Origin: Renibacterium sp043789415
GTDB lineage: Bacteria > Actinomycetota > Actinomycetes > Actinomycetales > Micrococcaceae
Reading direction: 5' to 3'
DNA length: 64,000 nt
Assembly: GCF_043789415.1 (NCBI RefSeq)
Contig: NZ_JBDLLW010000003.1
Coordinates: 248,001-312,000 of the forward strand
Made by a program: the position numbers and the translations under genes. This document shows positions 52,158 to 61,506 of the stretch, piece after piece. Each line of letters opens with the position of its first letter. The first letter of the stretch is position 1. Below the pieces are notes generated by a model. That model saw only the letters and a list, made by a program, of their open reading frames with translations, did no database searches and was not told where the DNA came from.

Positions 52158-53036
52158 TTAGAGCCAGCCCATTGGATCAACTGTTTTGTCATTGACCATC
52201 ACCTCGAAGTGCACGTGACATCCGGTAGAAGCACCGGTGGTTCCACTCAGCGCCACGAGTTCTCCGCGACTCACCTTCTGCCCCACCTTCACCACGAGAG
52301 AACTGTTGTGGTTATAGGACGTCGATAAACCATTTCCATGATCGATCACCACCCGGTTGCCACCGCCTCCGCTGTGCCAACCGGCGAAAGTCACAGTGCC
52401 ACCAGCAGCTGCGAAAACATCGGTGCCGCAGGCTATCGCGAAGTCCTGTCCGGTATGCAGTTCACCCATCGCCCCGGTCAGCGGATTGACTCGATAGCCG
52501 AAAGGTGAGGTGGGCACGAGCTTGGTCAAAGGAGCCGCCAGGCTTCCCTTGGCGGCGGCGGGGGTGACCTTTGCCGCCGAGACGCTCAGCGCCTCATGCA
52601 ATTTGCTGTCCGGATCCAGGCTCCCGGTCGAGCCTGGGCGGCTGAAGCTCAATTCAGCAGTGGCATCCGCGGAAACCGCTGCGGAACTGCCTGCGCTGCT
52701 CTGGGCGGCGGCTGGGGCGAACGTCGCTGCGGTACCGGGCACCAGAACCGCCAAGGAGAGCGACGCCGCAGCGAGCACCAAGCCGCTGCGCTGCGCGATC
52801 TTGGGGGATCTGAGTGCCGTGGCTTTGCGAACGTCCGTGCTGAGCGCGGCGCTGCGGCGGCCACGAGTCGGAACGGGCGCCGACGGCATCGGAAGGATCT
52901 CGGGGCTCAGCTCGACGCGCTGACGAGCGCGGCGAGCGGCGTCTCGCGGCCTGCTCTGAAGTTCGATTGAGGGCGCTGCGAGGGCTTCTCGAGCAGCACT
53001 ACGCCTGCCGTGCTGTTGTGGTGCTGAAACGCTCAA
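52158..53036 (-). CDS. M23 (LytM-type) peptidoglycan metallopeptidase under c-di-AMP control
   Basis: A 292-residue exported protein. A long basic N-terminal region (~1-80) precedes the export segment LVLAAASLSLAVLVPGTAA, then a Ser/Ala-rich linker and a C-terminal M23 domain. Zinc ligands are His194 and Asp198 (ELHTGQDFAIACG) and His276, with His274, in CHVHFEVMVND. It cuts peptide cross-links in the wall. The start is TTG at 53036, with GAGGAAA ten bases upstream and immediately after a riboswitch. Confidence 0.9.
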   Translation of the reverse strand: MSVSAPQQHGRRSAAREALAAPSIELQSRPRDAARRARQRVELSPEILPMPSAPVPTRGRRSAALSTDVRKATALRSPKIAQRSGLVLAAASLSLAVLVPGTAATFAPAAAQSSAGSSAAVSADATAELSFSRPGSTGSLDPDSKLHEALSVSAAKVTPAAAKGSLAAPLTKLVPTSPFGYRVNPLTGAMGELHTGQDFAIACGTDVFAAAGGTVTFAGWHSGGGGNRVVIDHGNGLSTSYNHNSSLVVKVGQKVSRGELVALSGTTGASTGCHVHFEVMVNDKTVDPMGWL

Positions 53037-53061
53037 AGAGCCAGTTTCCTCTCTTGAATCA

Positions 53062-53207
53062 CTTGCGAGGTTAGCTGTCGGATTCGGATCTAGAGAGCGA
53101 TCCGGCCTTCGGTCTTTCGTTGCTTACGCTTGCTTTGACCGAAGACTTCACCCCAAGACCGGTTATTCAACCGGCCGGTAATGGTTCCCCCGTCCTTGCC
53201 TGAACTG
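53062..53207 (-). promoter_or_regulatory. c-di-AMP riboswitch (ydaO-yuaA class), second copy
   Basis: Minus-strand boxes in order: GGACGGGGGAACC near 53195, TTGGGGTGAAG near 53155, and CCGAATCCGACAGCTAACCT then CGCAAG near 53065. It lies directly before the ribosome-binding site of the M23 peptidase. Ends are approximate because the P1 stem is not clear by eye. Confidence 0.95.
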
Positions 53208-53281
53208 CTTATTCTCCGCAACCAGAGGCAAGGCTCAGTGCTGGTTGGGATAACGCCAAAAGATTACGGCGACGAAACTAA

Positions 53282-53311
53282 ATCATACGTCATCGAGCAG
53301 TTTGATAACAA
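53282..53311 (-). promoter_or_regulatory. promoter of the M23 riboswitch transcript
   Basis: Minus strand TTGTTA (53311-53306) and TATGAT (53287-53282), spacer 18. The predicted start is about 70 bases before the riboswitch. It lies just past the stop of the IdeR-type gene. Confidence 0.5.
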
Positions 53312-53324
53312 TTCGTTATACGGC

Positions 53325-54023
53325 TCAGTCAATGGAGACAAAGACATGCACGGCGACTTCGGGCGGCAGCTCCAAGGCACCCTCCACACCGGGCACTCGA
53401 ACCGAGATGTACTCCCCGACCTGCTCGAGTGAAATCCTCGCACCAGGTTTCAGCCCGGCCTCGTCGAGCTGACCGAGCAATTCCGGATCGACCTGGATCC
53501 GCTCCGAAAGCCTGCCAATGGTGACCTTGGAATCCGGAGTGTACTTCTCCATCGCAGAGACCATATTCACCACCCCGTCGGTGAACTCCCGCGCCTTGTG
53601 CCCGCCGAAGGACTCCAGCCCCGGAATCGGATTGCCATACGGTGAATCCTCCGGATGCCCCAATAGCTCGAACAATTTGGCTTCGACCTGTTCGCTCATC
53701 ACGTGCTCCCAGCGGCAAGCCTCTTCGTGCACATAGGCCCAGTCCAACTTGATCACGTCGGAGAGCAAGCGCTCGGCGAGCCGATGTTTGCGCATCACGC
53801 TGGTGGCTCGTTCACGACCCAGCTCAGTGAGTTCGAGGTGCCGATCACCGGAGACGATGACCAGACCATCTCGCTCCATTCGCGCGATGGTCTGCGATAC
53901 GGTAGGCCCGGAATGATGCAATCGCTCAGCGATCCTCGCGCGAAGAGGCACAATGAGCTCTTCCTCAAGCTCCAGAATCGCCTTGAGATACATCTCTGTA
54001 GTGTCGACTAAATCAGCAGTCAC
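53325..54023 (-). CDS. IdeR/DtxR-type metal-dependent regulator
   Basis: A 232-residue iron- or manganese-sensing repressor. It has an N-terminal winged helix (LVDTTEMYLKAILELEEE, GPTVSQTIARMERDGLV), a dimerisation and metal domain with Cys103-Arg-Trp-Glu106-His107 (EEACRWEHVMSEQVEAK), and a C-terminal SH3-like domain. The Cys in the primary site matches DtxR/IdeR (iron) rather than MntR (Asp/Glu). Divergent from serC, a common actinobacterial arrangement. Confidence 0.9.
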   Translation of the reverse strand: MTADLVDTTEMYLKAILELEEELIVPLRARIAERLHHSGPTVSQTIARMERDGLVIVSGDRHLELTELGRERATSVMRKHRLAERLLSDVIKLDWAYVHEEACRWEHVMSEQVEAKLFELLGHPEDSPYGNPIPGLESFGGHKAREFTDGVVNMVSAMEKYTPDSKVTIGRLSERIQVDPELLGQLDEAGLKPGARISLEQVGEYISVRVPGVEGALELPPEVAVHVFVSID

Positions 54024-54208
54024 CTGAATAACACCCCTTGCATCGCCGCCATACGCTCAAAACCTATATCTAACTTATCCTGCCTGCTGAGTCGCAGAAA
54101 ATCCTCAGCGCTCAAGCTGATGGCAGAATAAAGACAGCCACCTGTCCAAGACCGAACCTGCCCCTCACGCTGGGGCATCTTCGAACCTGTGCTTTTTGGG
54201 AGATCCAC

Positions 54209-55339
54209 GTGACCGACGCCCCCGCATTCCTCCGCATTCCGGCCGATCTGCTGCCTCAGGACGGCCGCTTCGGTGCCGGTCCGTCAAAAACCCGACCGGC
54301 ACAGCTGGAAGCTCTGCAAGCCGCCGAACGAACCATTCTGGGCACCTCACACCGTCAGGCCCCGGTGAAGAACCTGGTGGGTGATATCCGCTCCGGACTG
54401 GCTGAATTCTTCAAAGCCCCCGAAGGATACGAAGTGGTCCTCGGGGTGGGCGGCTCTACGGCGTTCTGGGACGTCGCGACGTTCGGCCTGGTGGAAAGAA
54501 AAGCCCAGCACTTGAGTTTCGGCGAATTCGGCTCCAAGTTCGCAGCGGCCACCGATAAAGCGCCATTCCTCGAGGCCTCCTCGATCATCACCTCGGCCCC
54601 AGGCAGCCGCCCCAGCCCGGTGGCGGAGCCCGGCGTCGACGTCTACGCATGGCCACATAATGAGACCTCAACCGGCGTGGCTGCGAGCGTGCAACGCGTC
54701 ACTGGCGGCGATCAAGGCTCGCTCACCCTGATCGACGCCACCTCAGCGGCTGGCGGGCTCGCCGTGGAGATCGCCGAAAGCGATGTCTACTACTTCGCGC
54801 CGCAGAAGAATTTCGCTTCAGACGGCGGGCTCTGGCTCGGGCTATTCTCCCCCGCTGCTCTGGAGCGAGCCGCACGGATCAACGCAAGCGAACGCTGGAT
54901 CCCCGATTTCCTGAACCTGCAGACCGCAATCGATAACTCCCGGCTGAACCAGACTTACAACACGCCTTCACTTACCACTCTGGTGACTCTCAATGAGCAG
55001 GTGCGCTGGCTCAACGGGCAGGGCGGTCTGGACTTCGCGACCGCTCGCACCGCGGACTCCGCGCAACGGATCTACTCATGGGCAGAGGCTTCGGCGGTGG
55101 CCAGTCCTTTTGTCAGCGATCCGGCAGACCGTTCGCGGGTGATCGCGACCATTGACTTCGCAGATTCGATCGATGCGACGGCTCTCGCGAAAACCCTGCG
55201 CGCCAACGGCGTCGTGGACGTCGAGCCCTACCGGAAACTCGGCAGGAACCAACTCCGGATTGCCACCTTCGTGGCCATCGAGCCGGAGGACGTGACTGCC
55301 CTGACTCGGTGCATCGACTATGTGATCGAGAACTCCTGA
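54209..55339 (+). CDS. serC: phosphoserine aminotransferase
   Basis: A 376-residue PLP enzyme of the actinobacterial SerC group (class V fold). The PLP lysine is Lys200 in FAPQKNFASDGGLWLGLF; the phosphate-binding GVGGSTAFWDVATF and the N-terminal RFGAGPSKTRP are typical. It makes 3-phosphoserine from phosphohydroxypyruvate and glutamate for serine and pyridoxal synthesis. GTG start at 54209 after TTTGGGAGATCCAC. Confidence 0.94.
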   Translation: MTDAPAFLRIPADLLPQDGRFGAGPSKTRPAQLEALQAAERTILGTSHRQAPVKNLVGDIRSGLAEFFKAPEGYEVVLGVGGSTAFWDVATFGLVERKAQHLSFGEFGSKFAAATDKAPFLEASSIITSAPGSRPSPVAEPGVDVYAWPHNETSTGVAASVQRVTGGDQGSLTLIDATSAAGGLAVEIAESDVYYFAPQKNFASDGGLWLGLFSPAALERAARINASERWIPDFLNLQTAIDNSRLNQTYNTPSLTTLVTLNEQVRWLNGQGGLDFATARTADSAQRIYSWAEASAVASPFVSDPADRSRVIATIDFADSIDATALAKTLRANGVVDVEPYRKLGRNQLRIATFVAIEPEDVTALTRCIDYVIENS

Positions 55340-55360
55340 ACCTCAGCTCTTTGAATTAAA

Positions 55361-55399
55361 GGCTGTGGCCGAGCCGCTGAGAGCGACTCGGCCACAGCC
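55361..55399. terminator. bidirectional terminator, serC/DUF3027
   Basis: GGCTGTGGCCGAG pairs with CTCGGCCACAGCC around a 13-base loop, between the ends of the two converging genes. Confidence 0.85.
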
Positions 55400-55425
55400 T
55401 CGCGAAATATTCAGCTGGCAGCTAT

Positions 55426-55983
55426 TCAGTTAGCGGAACCCTCCGTTTTCGGAGCATCCGTTTCCTGCTGAGCTTCATCAAATTCGGCGTGATCCTCGAC
55501 AGGCTCGACATCGTCGAATTCGGGGGCAGAGCCCTCAGGAAGAACCGGCTCAGCCTCTGCGGCCTGGACCGCGGAGTCCGCAGGCTGGGGCTTCTCCGCA
55601 GCAGCCGCTTCGTCTTCCGGACGGACCCGTTCCGACCAGGGCAGCCATTCCGGGGCGAGCACCGAGTCATCGGTGGGCAGCAAGCCAACTTCACTGACCG
55701 TCACGATCTTGGTTCGTGGTGCTCGGGTGACCACGGCGAACCACTGCCAGCCCCGGTAACCATCTTTGGTGCATTCAAAAAGATGCGTCGCCACTCGCTC
55801 ACCTTCGCTGCGCACGGCAAGGTGAGAGCCGAGCTGATCCGGCTTGGCGATCGAGAGGATTTCCTGCTTCGCCACCTCAACGGCGGCAGCCAGCACAGCG
55901 TCCGGTTTAGCTGTGCGCCACACCGGAACCCCGAAACGATGGGCGGCCTTTGCGACCACCTTGGTCTCGGCGGTCTCAGGCAT
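55426..55983 (-). CDS. DUF3027 domain protein
   Basis: A ~185-residue protein. Residues ~15-130 match DUF3027: VPVWRTAKPDAVLAAAVEVA, THLFECTKDGYRGWQWFAVV, VGLLPTDDSVLAPEWLPWSER. The rest is a disordered acidic tail. DUF3027 is actinobacterial and of unknown function, regularly next to a cold-shock protein as here. Its ATG at 55983 overlaps the csp stop by eight bases, so translation is coupled; ATG at 55992 is also possible. Confidence 0.85.
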   Translation of the reverse strand: MPETAETKVVAKAAHRFGVPVWRTAKPDAVLAAAVEVAKQEILSIAKPDQLGSHLAVRSEGERVATHLFECTKDGYRGWQWFAVVTRAPRTKIVTVSEVGLLPTDDSVLAPEWLPWSERVRPEDEAAAAEKPQPADSAVQAAEAEPVLPEGSAPEFDDVEPVEDHAEFDEAQQETDAPKTEGSAN

Positions 55984-56359
55984 CGAGATCATTGGCGACG
56001 GCGCGCAGCACCGCAGCCACCTTAGAGCCGCTGGTTTTATCCGGATACTTGCCCTTTTGCAGGCCGTTGGCGGTGTGCTCGAGCAGCTTGATCAGGTCCT
56101 CGACGATCACAGCCATGTCTCCGGCCGGTTTGCGAGCCGCCTTGGCCACCGAGGGCGGTGCATCCAGAATGCGAACGCTTAGCGCCTGGGCACCCTTTTT
56201 ACCATCGGCTACCCCGAACTCCATCCGGGTGCCGACTTTGATATCGCTCACCCCTGCGGGCAGCGCATTGGCGTGCAGGAAAACCTCCTGCCCGTCGTCA
56301 GACGCCAGGAACCCGAAGCCTTTTTCGTTGTCGAACCACTTCACCTTGCCGGTGGGCAC
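55976..56359 (-). CDS. cold-shock domain protein with C-terminal extension
   Basis: A 127-residue protein. Residues 1-66 are a cold-shock domain with both RNA-binding motifs (KGFGFL and VFLHANAL). The ~60-residue C-terminal helical extension is usual for this actinobacterial subgroup. It binds single-stranded RNA/DNA and may act as an RNA chaperone. It overlaps the DUF3027 gene in a two-gene unit. Confidence 0.92.
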   Translation of the reverse strand: MPTGKVKWFDNEKGFGFLASDDGQEVFLHANALPAGVSDIKVGTRMEFGVADGKKGAQALSVRILDAPPSVAKAARKPAGDMAVIVEDLIKLLEHTANGLQKGKYPDKTSGSKVAAVLRAVANDLDA

Positions 56360-56433
56360 GTTACTTACCTCTTCATACTCAATAGTTTGTCCTTAATAGG
56401 TTAGCTGCTTTACCCGCTGTTAACGTTAAGCGC

Positions 56434-56667
56434 ATGACACAGACCCAGCCCGAGCCATCAGCGATCTGGTGGCGACTGCTCAACCTAGTAGCCCTCTTGC
56501 TCGCTGTACTCGGCTTCGGCGTACTGAGCTACTTGGTAGCGGTACGGCTCTCCGGCGGCGAATCCTGGCCCGTGCTGAACTGGATCGTGATGTACAGCCT
56601 GCCCGCCGCCTTCATCCTGCTCGGCCTGTCGATCATTCACGCAATACGTCGTAGACGCCGACTCTAG
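56434..56667 (+). CDS. small two-helix membrane protein
   Basis: A 77-residue protein with two membrane segments (LLNLVALLLAVLGFGVLSYL and LNWIVMYSLPAAFILLGLSI) and an Arg-rich C-terminal end (RRRRRL) on the cytoplasmic side. Divergent from the cold-shock gene and upstream of the XPB pair. Family not recognised; it is GC-typical and has a plausible start, so probably a real gene. Confidence 0.65.
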   Translation: MTQTQPEPSAIWWRLLNLVALLLAVLGFGVLSYLVAVRLSGGESWPVLNWIVMYSLPAAFILLGLSIIHAIRRRRRL

Positions 56668-56714
56668 AGGACTCCGGCTGTAGCTCAGGCTCAGTTGCGA
56701 GTAGCTTTAGAAGG

Positions 56715-59069
56715 ATGTCCTCCATTCGAGCACTCAGCCAGGAGCTGGCCTCTCGCAGCGACGCCGCGCTGCGAGAGCTTTTCACTGCGCGGCCGGATCT
56801 GGTCTCTCCTCCGGTACCTGACTTCGCGGCCCTGGCGGCCCGGGCCTGCGCCAGGATCAGTGTGCAGCGAGCGCTCGACGCCCTGGACAAACCTCATCTG
56901 CAAGTCCTGGAAGCCGTTCTGGTGGAAGTAGATCGAAGCAACACCGGACAGCTCAGCGCCAGCCAACTGGCTCCCTTGATCGCGGGGCTTTCCAAAACCG
57001 GGCTGGAGAAGATTCTCCGCAAGCTCAATTCCTTGGCCCTGCTCTATCGAAGCGGCACCGGTTATCTGCCGGTGGGAAGTCTCTACGAAGTGATCGGTCC
57101 GCATCCCGCTGGCCTGGGCCGCAGCTATCGCGAGCTGCAACGCTCAACCCTCGACTGGATGCAGCACAGCGTGACCCGGCTCGGGCTGGGCTCCGAGGGT
57201 AGCGAGCCACCGAACCCCGCTCAAACCCTAGCTGCCCGCTTCGATCAAGCAGGCTGGTGGCAGGAATTGCTTGGCCGGGCACCGGAGAAGACCACGGAAC
57301 TGCTCTCCAGGTTCGATGACGGGCCGCTGGGCCTGATGCCGAGGACCTCCCGGGTACATCGAACCGAGAAAACCGGACAGCCACCGAGTGCCTTGGATTT
57401 CCTGCTCTCCGAAGCAGTTTTGGTCCCTCTCGATGCGGAGCACGTTGAATTGCCCCGCGAAGCGGGCATGGCGCAACGCGGTGGAAAGCTGCTGGCTGAT
57501 TTCGCCCCCAAGCCTGAGCCAGCTCTGGAGATACCCGTCAGCACGGCACGTCGAGACAATGCCGCGCTCGGTTCCATCGCTGAAGTACTGCGCGAAATCG
57601 GAGCCCTTCAGGAAGCCATCGATGAACAGCCATTGCCGACGCTTCGCAGCGGAGGCGTCGGCACCCGGGCTCTTCGCCCGCTCGCCCAAGGGCTGGAGAT
57701 CGAGCAGGGTCGGCTTTCGCTGTTGCTCGAACTGAGCGCAGCAGCCGGATTGATCCATCTGGACGCAGACACCTCGACCTGGCTTGCCGTCTCGGGCTCC
57801 TGGGAATTGCCACGCGAGCAGCAGTGGTTGCTGCTGGCGCAGGGCTGGCTCCAGCTGGAACGCGCTCCAGCCTTGGTGGGAGCACCGCTGCCCGGCGGCC
57901 AGGGCACGATCAATCTGCTGGCCGCTGAGGCCCGCCGTACGGATGCCCCACAGCTACGGCTCTTGCTGCTGCGCACCCTCGAGGCGTTGACGCCGGCGTC
58001 CCAAACCGGAGAAACAGCGGCAATAGAGCCCGATTCGCTCTTCGCTCGGGCTCGCTGGGAGCGCCCGCGGCTCTGGCGCCGGATGCACCGGCTGGCCGGG
58101 GGGATGCTCGCCGAGGCAGAGCTGCTCGGCCTCACTGGAAGTGGCGCTCTCACCGAGTTCGGTCGCTCCTTCAGCCTTGGGCAGTTCGACCAGGCGGCGC
58201 GCGGTCTGGCGGCGCAACTCCCCGCCGCCATCGACAAAGTCTTATTGCAGGGCGATCTGACAGCGGTGGCTCCGGGCTTCCTGGAACCCTCGCTGAGCAC
58301 CGAACTCGCTCTGCTGGCCGAACGGGAAGGCCAGGGGCCTGCCACTACCTACCGATTTTCAGCGCAGAGCGTGCGGAGGGCACTCGACGCCGGGCGGGAG
58401 CCGCAGAGCATCGTCGATTTCCTCGCTGCGCATAGCAGCACAGCGGTTCCGCAACCGCTGGAGTACTTGATTCGGGATACCGCTGTCCGGCACGGGACGC
58501 TCCGGGTTGAAGCCGTGAGCAGCATCCTGCGCAGTTCCGATGAGGTCCTGATCACGGCCTTGCTTCATGAGCCAGCGCTTGCCGCCCTCGGCGTACGAGA
58601 ACTCGCTCCGGGGATTCTGAGTAGCCAGGCCAGTACCAGCGAACTAGCCAGGGCGATGCGGCAACTGGGTTACGCCCCCGTGCTGGAGGGCGCGGGCGAC
58701 GTCGTGAGAAGCACCCGGCCGAAGGCTACCGTGGCCCTGCCTCCGTTGGAAGAACCGCTTGAGGCCGACCACACCGTCCAGCTCAAGGCACTACGCAGTA
58801 AACCGGCCGGAGTTCCGGCAAATTCCGCGGTGGTCCCGCAGCTCAGCATAGAAACGCTACGCGAGGCGATCAGGAACCGGCACTCGGTGCGGCTGACCGT
58901 GGTGGATTCCTCCGGGAATCCGGAGCGCTTGGAACTTGTTCCACAGGCGGTGAACAACGGCCGGGTACGCGTCTTTGACCCGAGCCGCGAAACGGAACGG
59001 GTGATCTCAATCCACCGGATCGTGGATGTGGACATCATTCAAGAAAACCTGACGAGGGAGTTGCAGTGA
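56715..59069 (+). CDS. helicase-associated protein with XPB/Ssl2 N-terminal-like region
   Basis: A 784-residue protein of the actinobacterial family annotated as helicase-associated, XPB/Ssl2 N-terminal domain. It starts SSIRALSQELASRSDAALRE and consists of repeated winged-helix-like segments (for example LQVLEAVLVEVDRSNTGQLS). Near the C-terminus, SIETLREAIRNRHSVRLTVV followed by GNPERLELVPQAVNNGRVRV looks like a WYL-type beta domain. No ATPase motif is present. Its stop overlaps the start of the XPB helicase by four bases, so the two are co-translated and probably form a complex in DNA repair or recombination. Confidence 0.82.
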   Translation: MSSIRALSQELASRSDAALRELFTARPDLVSPPVPDFAALAARACARISVQRALDALDKPHLQVLEAVLVEVDRSNTGQLSASQLAPLIAGLSKTGLEKILRKLNSLALLYRSGTGYLPVGSLYEVIGPHPAGLGRSYRELQRSTLDWMQHSVTRLGLGSEGSEPPNPAQTLAARFDQAGWWQELLGRAPEKTTELLSRFDDGPLGLMPRTSRVHRTEKTGQPPSALDFLLSEAVLVPLDAEHVELPREAGMAQRGGKLLADFAPKPEPALEIPVSTARRDNAALGSIAEVLREIGALQEAIDEQPLPTLRSGGVGTRALRPLAQGLEIEQGRLSLLLELSAAAGLIHLDADTSTWLAVSGSWELPREQQWLLLAQGWLQLERAPALVGAPLPGGQGTINLLAAEARRTDAPQLRLLLLRTLEALTPASQTGETAAIEPDSLFARARWERPRLWRRMHRLAGGMLAEAELLGLTGSGALTEFGRSFSLGQFDQAARGLAAQLPAAIDKVLLQGDLTAVAPGFLEPSLSTELALLAEREGQGPATTYRFSAQSVRRALDAGREPQSIVDFLAAHSSTAVPQPLEYLIRDTAVRHGTLRVEAVSSILRSSDEVLITALLHEPALAALGVRELAPGILSSQASTSELARAMRQLGYAPVLEGAGDVVRSTRPKATVALPPLEEPLEADHTVQLKALRSKPAGVPANSAVVPQLSIETLREAIRNRHSVRLTVVDSSGNPERLELVPQAVNNGRVRVFDPSRETERVISIHRIVDVDIIQENLTRELQ

Positions 59070-60721
59070 CCGATGGACCGCTGATCGTGCAGAGCGATAA
59101 AACCGTGCTGTTGGAGGTCGACCATCCGGACTCCACAGAAGCCCGGCACGCGATCGCCGCCTTCGCCGAATTGGAGCGCGCCCCCGAACATGTTCACACC
59201 TATCGGCTCACTCCGCTCGGCCTGTGGAACGCCCGCGCCGCAGGGCTGGATGCCGAACAAGTGCTGGATACCCTGCTGAAGTACTCACGCTTCCCGGTGC
59301 CGCACTCCTTGCTGCTGGACATCGAGGAGACGATGAGCCGCTACGGCAGGCTGCGGCTGGAAAAGGACCCGGTTCATGGCCTCGTGCTGCGCACCGATGA
59401 CTTCCCGGTGCTCGAAGAGGTGATCCGGGCCAAGAAGATCGGCGATTTATTAGGGCCGCGCATCGACCCGATGACCGTCGTGGTGCATTCTTCGCAGCGC
59501 GGTGCGCTCAAGCAGCTGCTGCTGAAGATCGGCTGGCCCGCCGAGGACCTGGCCGGGTATGTCGACGGCACTCCGCACCTGATCGCTTTGAACGAGTCCA
59601 CCGGCGAGAACGGCTGGGCGCTTCGCCCGTACCAGAAGCTCGCGGTGGAGAATTTCTGGGCCGGTGGCTCCGGCGTCGTCGTGCTGCCCTGCGGGGCCGG
59701 TAAGACCCTGGTGGGGGCCGCCGCGATGGCGACCAGTGGCACCACCACGCTGATCCTGGTGACCAACACGCTCTCCGCCAGGCAATGGCGGGATGAACTG
59801 CTCAAGCGAACCTCGCTCACCGAGGGCGAGATCGGCGAGTACTCGGGACAGGTGAAGGAAGTGCGCCCGGTGACGATTGCCACCTATCAGGTGCTGACCA
59901 CCAAAAGGGGCGGGCTGTACCCGCACCTGGAACTCCTGGACGCGAATGACTGGGGCTTGATCGTCTATGACGAAGTCCACCTGCTGCCCGCTCCGATCTT
60001 CCGGATGACCGCCGACCTGCAAGCACGACGGCGTCTCGGCCTGACCGCGACCCTGGTCAGAGAAGACGGCCGAGAGGGCGAAGTCTTCTCATTGATCGGG
60101 CCGAAACGCTACGACGCGCCATGGAAAGACATCGAAGCTCAGGGCTATATCGCCCCCGCCGACTGCGTCGAGGTCAGGATCGACCTGCCCAAAGATGAAC
60201 GGCTCGCCTATGCGATGGCCGAGGACGCCGATAAGTACCGGCTCTGCGCCACGAGCGAGAGCAAGACCGCGGTCGTCGAGGAGCTAGTCAAGCAGCATCA
60301 CGAAGATCAGTTGCTGGTGATCGGGCAATACATCGATCAGCTCGACGAGATCGGCGAGCGGATCAATGCCCCGGTGATCAAGGGAGACACCCCGGTCAAA
60401 GAACGCCAACGACTCTTCGATGCTTTCCGGCGCGGGGAAGAGCACACCCTAGTGGTATCCAAGGTGGCCAATTTCTCGATCGATCTGCCCGAAGCCTCGG
60501 TGGCGATCCAGGTCTCCGGCTCCTTCGGCTCACGTCAAGAGGAAGCCCAGCGCCTCGGCCGCTTGCTCCGGCCGAAAGCGGATGGCCGTTCGGCAAGGTT
60601 TTACACCCTGGTCGCCCGAGATACCCTGGATCAGGATTTTGCCGCCCGGCGTCAGCGCTTCCTCGCCGAACAGGGCTACGCCTACCGAATTCTGGACGTC
60701 AAAGATCTTGCCAAGGACTGA
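59066..60721 (+). CDS. XPB-type DNA repair helicase (SF2)
   Basis: A 551-residue superfamily 2 helicase. An N-terminal damage-recognition-like domain (~1-190) precedes the core: Walker A VLPCGAGKTLVGA near residue 208, DEVH box (IVYDEVHLLPAP near 300), motif III LGLTATLVREDGRE including the RED residues typical of XPB, and the C-terminal half with QVSGSFGSRQEEAQRLGRLL (motif VI). It unwinds DNA 3' to 5' and in bacteria is linked to repair. Co-translated with the preceding XPB-N-like protein. Confidence 0.93.
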   Translation: MTDGPLIVQSDKTVLLEVDHPDSTEARHAIAAFAELERAPEHVHTYRLTPLGLWNARAAGLDAEQVLDTLLKYSRFPVPHSLLLDIEETMSRYGRLRLEKDPVHGLVLRTDDFPVLEEVIRAKKIGDLLGPRIDPMTVVVHSSQRGALKQLLLKIGWPAEDLAGYVDGTPHLIALNESTGENGWALRPYQKLAVENFWAGGSGVVVLPCGAGKTLVGAAAMATSGTTTLILVTNTLSARQWRDELLKRTSLTEGEIGEYSGQVKEVRPVTIATYQVLTTKRGGLYPHLELLDANDWGLIVYDEVHLLPAPIFRMTADLQARRRLGLTATLVREDGREGEVFSLIGPKRYDAPWKDIEAQGYIAPADCVEVRIDLPKDERLAYAMAEDADKYRLCATSESKTAVVEELVKQHHEDQLLVIGQYIDQLDEIGERINAPVIKGDTPVKERQRLFDAFRRGEEHTLVVSKVANFSIDLPEASVAIQVSGSFGSRQEEAQRLGRLLRPKADGRSARFYTLVARDTLDQDFAARRQRFLAEQGYAYRILDVKDLAKD

Positions 60722-60793
60722 ATACAGCTGGCGCAGAGCACACCAACATGTCGCATTCAGGAAACTCCCAGCTAAATCGGCCATGATAGGGCT

Positions 60794-61504
60794 GTGAATA
60801 AAAACGAGCCCGAAGCGCGCCTGCTGGTTGTTGACGACGAACCCAATATTCGAGAGTTGCTGTCGACCTCTCTGCGTTTCGCCGGATTCAGCGTCGTGGC
60901 GGCGGGCAATGGCAAAGAGGCCTTAGCTGCCGCGGAGGAACGCAGCCCCGATCTGGCGGTACTCGATGTGATGCTGCCCGATATGGATGGCTTCACCGTC
61001 ACCCGGCGGCTGCGCGCTGCGGGAAAGCATTTTCCCGTGCTCTTTTTGACGGCCCGGGATGACACCGACGATAAAGTCACCGGGCTCACCGTGGGTGGCG
61101 ACGACTACGTCACCAAGCCTTTCAGCCTCGACGAGGTAGTGGCTCGAATCCGAGCCGTTTTACGGCGCACCAGACCACGGGATGACGACGACGCGATCAT
61201 TCAGGTCGAAGATCTGGAGCTTGACGACGACGCCCACGAAGTGCGCAGGGGTCCTCATACGATCGAGCTCTCTCCCACCGAGTTCAAACTGCTGCGCTAC
61301 TTGATGCTCAATCCCAATCGGGTGCTCTCCAAGACCCAGATCCTCGATCATGTCTGGGAGTACGACTTCAACGGAGATGCCTCGATCGTGGAATCGTACA
61401 TCTCCTATTTGCGGCGCAAGGTCGATGCCGATCCTTCCTTGCCCGCCCTGATCCAGACCAAGCGCGGCGTGGGCTACGTTCTGCGAACCGCTGAAAAGCG
61501 TTAA
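60794..61504 (+). CDS. OmpR-family response regulator
   Basis: A 236-residue regulator. The receiver domain has Asp14/Asp15, phospho-acceptor Asp58 (AVLDVMLPDMDG) and the switch lysine in DDYVTKPFSLDE. The C-terminal winged helix (~135-232) has the OmpR/PhoB recognition region SIVESYISYLRRKVD. GTG start at 60794. It is paired with the sensor kinase two bases downstream. Confidence 0.93.
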   Translation: MNKNEPEARLLVVDDEPNIRELLSTSLRFAGFSVVAAGNGKEALAAAEERSPDLAVLDVMLPDMDGFTVTRRLRAAGKHFPVLFLTARDDTDDKVTGLTVGGDDYVTKPFSLDEVVARIRAVLRRTRPRDDDDAIIQVEDLELDDDAHEVRRGPHTIELSPTEFKLLRYLMLNPNRVLSKTQILDHVWEYDFNGDASIVESYISYLRRKVDADPSLPALIQTKRGVGYVLRTAEKR

Positions 61505-61506
61505 CT

